A DNA stretch of 64,000 nt, from contig DATLFP010000058.1 in the NCBI GenBank assembly GCA_035540955.1, positions 1-64,000 on the forward strand, in the 5' to 3' direction. A program made the translations under genes and the position numbers. Below, in pieces: positions 60,560 to 64,000 of this stretch. Source of the DNA: DATLFP01 sp035540955 (GTDB lineage Bacteria > Actinomycetota > Acidimicrobiia > Acidimicrobiales > CADCSY01). Position 1 is the first letter of the stretch, and each line of letters begins with the position of its first letter. The notes under the pieces are model-generated. The model made no database searches. It was given only the letters and a program-made list of their open reading frames with translations, and was not told the DNA's origin.

Positions 60560-60784
60560 CTAGAGACGCTCTTCTCGCACGACGGTCTCGGTGTTGCGGC
60601 TGGTCGCGAACCCGGCGCCGCCCCACGAGCTCCAGAACAGCATCGACATCAGCAGCCCGATGGCGCCGACGATCATGAGGATCACGCCGACCGTGTTGAG
60701 GTTGATGCCTTCGGCCGTGACCTCGACGGCGAAGCTCAAGATGGCACCTACGGCGATCAGGAAGACGCTCACTCCGATGCCCAT
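60560..60784 (-). CDS. DUF6458-type small membrane protein
   Basis: A 74-residue protein with two membrane helices: IGVSVFLIAVGAILSFAV at the start and VGVILMIVGAIGLLMSMLFW after a short NLNT turn, then a polar tail. The start MGIGVSVFLIAVGAILSFAV is typical of a conserved actinobacterial family (DUF6458). Function unknown. The ATG lies 75 bases from the galK stop, so it likely has its own promoter in the 60785-60865 gap, where I see no clear elements. Confidence 0.82.
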   Translation of the reverse strand: MGIGVSVFLIAVGAILSFAVEVTAEGINLNTVGVILMIVGAIGLLMSMLFWSSWGGAGFATSRNTETVVREERL

Positions 60785-60865
60785 GACGTTGCTACCTCCA
60801 GCGTGCGGATCTGCCTGCGAATGTGCCTGTGAATGTGACAGTGGCGCGGGGGTACCCGGCGCCCC

Positions 60866-61786
60866 TCAGGCGGAAACCCAGGCCCCGCCGGCCGGCCGGA
60901 CCTTCCACCCGTCGGCGAGGGCCCCGGGGTCGCACAGGGCGACGACGCAGCCGCCGAAGCCGGCCCCGGTGAGACGGGCGCCGTGCACGCCGGGGACGGC
61001 CCGGAGCCGCTCGACCTCGTCGTCGAGCGCTGGCGTCGACACCTCGTAGTCGTCTCGCAGGCTGGCGTGGCTGGCGAGCATGAGCCCGCCGGCGGTGACC
61101 AGGTCACCCGCGGCGAGGGCGCCGGCGAAGGCGCGGACCCGCTCGTTCTCGGTGCGGACGTGACGGGTCCGGCGCGGGTGGCCGGCCTCCAGCTCGGCTC
61201 GCCGCTCGCCGTAGGCGCTGGTGGCGAGCGCCCGGTCCTCGACGTGCACGACCACGATCTCGGCGGTGGCCGGCACCGGCACCGGGGTGATCGAGTACGT
61301 CGAGCAGTCGATCAGCAGCGCGTGCCCGGCGATGCCGTGCACCGATGCGAGCTGGTCCATTCGTCCGCACGGCACGCCGGACGCGCGCTGCTCGGCCCGC
61401 TGGCACGCGGCGGCGAGGTCGATGTCGGTGCCGTCGCCCACGAGCGCGAGGGCGACGGCGACCTCGAGCGCTGCACTCGAGGAGAGTCCGGCGCCGACGG
61501 GCAGCGTGGTGGTGACGCGACCGGTGAAGCCGCGGGAGGGCCGGACCTCGGCGACGACACCGGCGACGTAGCGGGCCCACACCGGCTCGACCCGCGCCGG
61601 GTCGGCGATGTCGAGCGGGATCTGCGCGACGCCCTCGAGTGCATCCGACGTGAGCAGCACGAGGTCGCCGCCCCGCTCTCCCTCGATCGTGGTGCCGAGG
61701 TCGATCGCCATCGGCAGCACGAGGCCCCCGGCGTAGTCGGTGTGGTCGCCGATCAGGTTGACCCGTCCCGGCGCGAACGCGATCAC
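60866..61786 (-). CDS. galK: Galactokinase-like GHMP kinase, short N-terminus
   Basis: A 306-residue GHMP kinase. APGRVNLIGDHTDYAGG at residues 5-21 is the galactokinase signature, LPVGAGLSSSAALEVA the phosphate loop, CGRMDQLASVHG the catalytic-base aspartate, and RLTGAGFGGCVVAL the C-terminal motif. Normal galactokinases have about 30 more residues ahead of the signature; here the GTG at 61786 lies directly before it and overlaps the galT stop (GTGA). GDHTDY replaces the usual GEHTDY. It should make galactose-1-phosphate, but the changes may alter sugar preference. Confidence 0.85.
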   Translation of the reverse strand: MIAFAPGRVNLIGDHTDYAGGLVLPMAIDLGTTIEGERGGDLVLLTSDALEGVAQIPLDIADPARVEPVWARYVAGVVAEVRPSRGFTGRVTTTLPVGAGLSSSAALEVAVALALVGDGTDIDLAAACQRAEQRASGVPCGRMDQLASVHGIAGHALLIDCSTYSITPVPVPATAEIVVVHVEDRALATSAYGERRAELEAGHPRRTRHVRTENERVRAFAGALAAGDLVTAGGLMLASHASLRDDYEVSTPALDDEVERLRAVPGVHGARLTGAGFGGCVVALCDPGALADGWKVRPAGGAWVSA

Positions 61787-62625
61787 TCGGGGGCCGTCGC
61801 GGCGCGGAGCTGGGCCGCGGCCTCGGCGGGATCGACGGGGTTGAAGTAGACGCCGCTCCCGAGCTCGCCGGCCGCCACGAACCGGGGCGTTCCCGCGGCG
61901 CGCAGCAACGGCGCGAGGTGCACGTGCAGGTGGGCGGCGGGCCACCGTCCGCCGTCGGTCGGCCGCTGGTGGATCCAGAGCATCGACGGCATCGGTGCGT
62001 CGAACAGCGCGTCGAGGCGGCGGCTGGCGTCGCGCAGCAGCGCGGCGAGCGCGTCGCGGCCGTGGTCGTCGAGCGACGGCAGGTCGGCGACGTGGTCCGA
62101 CGGCGCCAGGCGCAGCTCGTAGGGCCACGACGCCGCCGCCGGCACCCAGGCGCGCCAGCCGCCGCGCTCGGCGACGACGTTGGTGGGCTCGCGGCACAGG
62201 GCGCACGGCTCGTCGAGCTCGGCCGCCGCCGCCGGCGGCACGTGGTCGAAGGCGTAGATCTGGCCGTGCGGGTGGGCGATGGTGGCGCCCACCTCGGGGC
62301 CGCGGTTCTCGAACACCAGCACGTAGGCGACGTCGTCGCGCCGGCCGAGCGCCACCGTCCGGTCGGCCCACAGGTCGACGACGCGGCGGACGCCCTCGAC
62401 GCCGAGCGACCACAGCTGGGCGTCGTGCACCGGCGTGTAGAGCACGATCTCGCACCGATCGTCGGGCATGGGCGGCCACCGGTTCACGAACCAGCGGACG
62501 TCGTAGCCCTCGGGGGCCTCGAGCCCGCCCGGGCAGAACGGGCAGCCGGCGTCGGGCAGGTTGGGTCGGCCCTGGCGGGACGACACGATCACCACGTCGG
62601 CGCCGGTCAGCTCGTCCCGCGGCAT
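61783..62625 (-). CDS. galT: Galactose-1-phosphate uridylyltransferase (GalT)
   Basis: A 280-residue HIT-superfamily enzyme that exchanges UMP between UDP-glucose and galactose-1-phosphate. The active site ATIAHPHGQIYAF has the nucleophilic histidine of HPHGQ. CPFCPG near the N-terminus and CALCRE later could bind zinc; HLHVHLAPLLRA is the second histidine-rich stretch. Somewhat shorter than the E. coli enzyme. galK follows with a 4-base overlap, forming a Leloir pair; galE is not in the window. The ATG at 62625 begins the recognised domain. Confidence 0.9.
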   Translation of the reverse strand: MPRDELTGADVVIVSSRQGRPNLPDAGCPFCPGGLEAPEGYDVRWFVNRWPPMPDDRCEIVLYTPVHDAQLWSLGVEGVRRVVDLWADRTVALGRRDDVAYVLVFENRGPEVGATIAHPHGQIYAFDHVPPAAAAELDEPCALCREPTNVVAERGGWRAWVPAAASWPYELRLAPSDHVADLPSLDDHGRDALAALLRDASRRLDALFDAPMPSMLWIHQRPTDGGRWPAAHLHVHLAPLLRAAGTPRFVAAGELGSGVYFNPVDPAEAAAQLRAATAPE

Positions 62626-62656
62626 CCGGTGATGCTCCCACCTCCCGACGCGTCTC

Positions 62657-62693
62657 GTGGCGGTTCGTGTCGTCAGACGAGCGAGACCGCCAC
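62657..62693 (-). terminator. Hairpin between LLM oxidoreductase and galT
   Basis: GTGGCGGT (62657-62664) and ACCGCCAC (62686-62693) pair, with an inner CGTC-ag-ACG stem. It lies after the LLM gene stop (62720) and before the galT start, so it likely separates the two units. Confidence 0.55.
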
Positions 62694-62719
62694 AAGAGTG
62701 CGCCGCCGTCGACGCGGGC

Positions 62720-63616
62720 TCACGCGATCCCGACGGCCGCGGCGAAGCGCTCGAGGGCGTCGGGGTCGAAGGGTGCCCGCATGGCGATGTTGATCTGCTC
62801 GGCACCGGCGTCGACGTACTGGCCGATCCGGTCGAGCATCTCCTCCTCGGTGCCGAACAGCACGCCGGGCCGGACGTGCTCGGCGATGTTGCCGAACTGC
62901 TCGCGGAGGCCGTCCTCGCTGAACGCCATGCCCACGTTGATCGTGCAGCGGATCTCCGCCGGGTCCCGACCCACGTCGGCGCAGTGCCGGTGCAGCACGT
63001 CGCGCTTGCGGGCGAACTCCTCGGGCGAGATGAACGGCACGTTCCACCCGTCGGCGTGCCGGGCGGCGATCCGCAGCGTCCGCTTCTCGCCGCCGCCCCC
63101 GACCCAGATCGGCACCTTGGCCTGCACCGGCCGCGGCTCGTTGCGGGCGTCGCGCACCTGGAACCAGCGGCCCTCGAAGGTCGTCGTCTCGTCGTGGAGC
63201 AGCCCCCGCAGCACCTGGATGCCCTCCTCGAGCTGGTCCATGCGGGTGCCCACCGGCGGGAACGGGATGCCGTAGGCGTCGTACTCGATCTGGCTCCAAC
63301 CGGCGCCGATGCCGACGTCGGTCCGGCCTCCCGAGAGGTGGTCGATCGTGGCGATGGCGTTGGCGAGCACCGCCGGGTGCCGGTACCCGACGCTGTACAC
63401 GAGGGAACCGCACCGCACCTTCGTCGTCGACAGCGCCAGCGCAGCGTGCATGCTCACCGCTTCGAGGCAGGTGGCGTCGCCGGTCATGTCGGCGGCGTAG
63501 AAGTGGTCCCACACCGAGATCCAGCCGTAGCCGAGGTCCTCGATGCGTTTGTAGAGGTCGACCAGCTCACCGGCCGGCACCTTCTGCAGCCCGGCGTGCA
63601 CCCCGAACGTCGTCAT
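62720..63616 (-). CDS. LLM-class F420-dependent oxidoreductase
   Basis: A 298-residue luciferase-like protein: FGVHAGLQKVPAGELVDLYK at the start, 'YGWISVWDHFYAADM' near the active site, CGSLVYSVGYRHPAVLAN and GRTDVGIGAGWSQIEYDAYG in the family order (quoted in parts), then PIWVGGGGEKRTLRIAARHADGWN. This type in actinobacteria uses F420. Substrate unknown. It is a more distant relative of the LLM protein at 2652. It diverges from an alpha/beta hydrolase by 25 bases. Confidence 0.88.
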   Translation of the reverse strand: MTTFGVHAGLQKVPAGELVDLYKRIEDLGYGWISVWDHFYAADMTGDATCLEAVSMHAALALSTTKVRCGSLVYSVGYRHPAVLANAIATIDHLSGGRTDVGIGAGWSQIEYDAYGIPFPPVGTRMDQLEEGIQVLRGLLHDETTTFEGRWFQVRDARNEPRPVQAKVPIWVGGGGEKRTLRIAARHADGWNVPFISPEEFARKRDVLHRHCADVGRDPAEIRCTINVGMAFSEDGLREQFGNIAEHVRPGVLFGTEEEMLDRIGQYVDAGAEQINIAMRAPFDPDALERFAAAVGIA

Positions 63617-63641
63617 GGCCGGTCACCATATGATCCGGCCC

Positions 63642-64000
63642 ATGCCGCGCGCGCAGTGCAATGGGATCGAGATCGAGTTCGACACCTTCGGGAGCAGCGA
63701 CGACCCCGCCCTCCTGCTGATCATGGGCTTCAGCGCCCAGATGACGGCGTGGGAGGAGGGGTTCTGCCGCCGCCTCGCCGACGAGGGCTTCCACGTCATC
63801 CGGTTCGACAACCGCGACGTCGGGCTGTCGTCCCGCATCACCGGTGGGCCCGAGCCCGACATCGCCAAGGCGATGAGCGGCGACCCCTCGTCGGCGGCCT
63901 ACACCCTCGACGACATGGCCGACGACGCCGCCGGACTGCTCGACGCGCTGGGGATCGACACCGCCCACATCGTCGGCGCGTCGATGGGCGGCATGATCGC
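63642..64000 (+). CDS. Alpha/beta hydrolase, N-terminal part (3' end outside window)
   Basis: The first 119 residues are visible. CNGIEIEFDTFGSSDDPALL is the opening strand, LLIMGFSAQMTAWEE the oxyanion region (MG in place of HG), VIRFDNRDVGLSS the next loop, and VGASMGGMI the nucleophile elbow with serine at about 114. This plan resembles aclacinomycin-methylesterase (RdmC)-like esterases; the Asp and His of the triad lie beyond the window. Start ATG at 63642 diverges from the LLM gene. Confidence 0.88.
   Translation, partial: MPRAQCNGIEIEFDTFGSSDDPALLLIMGFSAQMTAWEEGFCRRLADEGFHVIRFDNRDVGLSSRITGGPEPDIAKAMSGDPSSAAYTLDDMADDAAGLLDALGIDTAHIVGASMGGMI

Overview
The window is GC-rich (about 70%), almost fully coding, and looks like one piece of an actinobacterial chromosome. 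Four things point to that phylum: the fused 2-oxoglutarate decarboxylase/dehydrogenase Kgd, the mismatch endonuclease NucS, F420-type LLM oxidoreductases, and a UvrD-type helicase ending in HRDC. The style of the lipid genes, a short protein of the MPRTRPGPSVKD type and many GTG starts fit Acidimicrobiia (Iamia/Ilumatobacter-like) best, but that placement is inference. I saw no tRNA, rRNA, CRISPR array, transposase or phage gene. No gene-free stretch exceeds 300 bases.

Layout. 1-9.5 kb: the end of a MraY-like transferase, a DinB-fold protein, a small Rho_N-like protein, an SDR/LLM oxidoreductase pair diverging from an acyl-CoA synthetase, then WS/DGAT acyltransferase, DsbA-like, PAP2 and RecB-type nuclease genes. 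9.5-17.2 kb: a compressed branched-chain amino-acid-type ABC transporter (binding protein, fused double ATPase, fused double permease), followed by a second ABC system with a GldF-GldG-like fusion. 17.2-32 kb: lipid catabolism (two acyl-CoA dehydrogenases, two tandem acyl-CoA synthetases, SDR, MaoC hydratase, nitronate monooxygenase, thioesterase, geranylgeranyl-reductase-like flavoprotein), with a miniature DnaN-like protein, a GNAT fused to a membrane domain, and a VanW protein. 32-37.4 kb: NucS, two tandem PEP-utilizer-like proteins without an ATP-grasp domain, and an AraC regulator diverging from a DUF4242 protein. 37.4-42.2 kb: sulfate activation (cysQ on the opposite strand, then cysD-cysN-cysC). 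42.2-54 kb: ettA, a YhhN protein, kgd, HAD, a secreted subtilase, an M20 peptidase and an NYN-S1-lysine-rich-tail protein. 54-64 kb: FrnE-like, exonuclease III, thioesterase, UvrD2-like helicase, metallopeptidase, ACT protein, peptide deformylase, PH/SHOCT protein, galT-galK, an LLM oxidoreductase and the start of an alpha/beta hydrolase.

The least expected signal lies between the genes. Several short repeat families begin exactly at a stop codon. At four same-strand junctions (21.6, 27.8, 38.3 and 41.3 kb) the repeat is an open mini-ORF that starts on or right after the upstream gene's stop and ends in a 4-base stop/start overlap with the next gene, so translational coupling is kept across the inserted repeat. 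A separate hairpin family with a conserved 13-base loop sits at two convergent gene ends. The most unusual proteins are the NYN-S1-histone-H1-like fusion, the mini sliding clamp and the twin PEP-utilizer-like proteins.

Motif and residue positions were counted by hand; family assignments rest on motif recognition, not on database searches.
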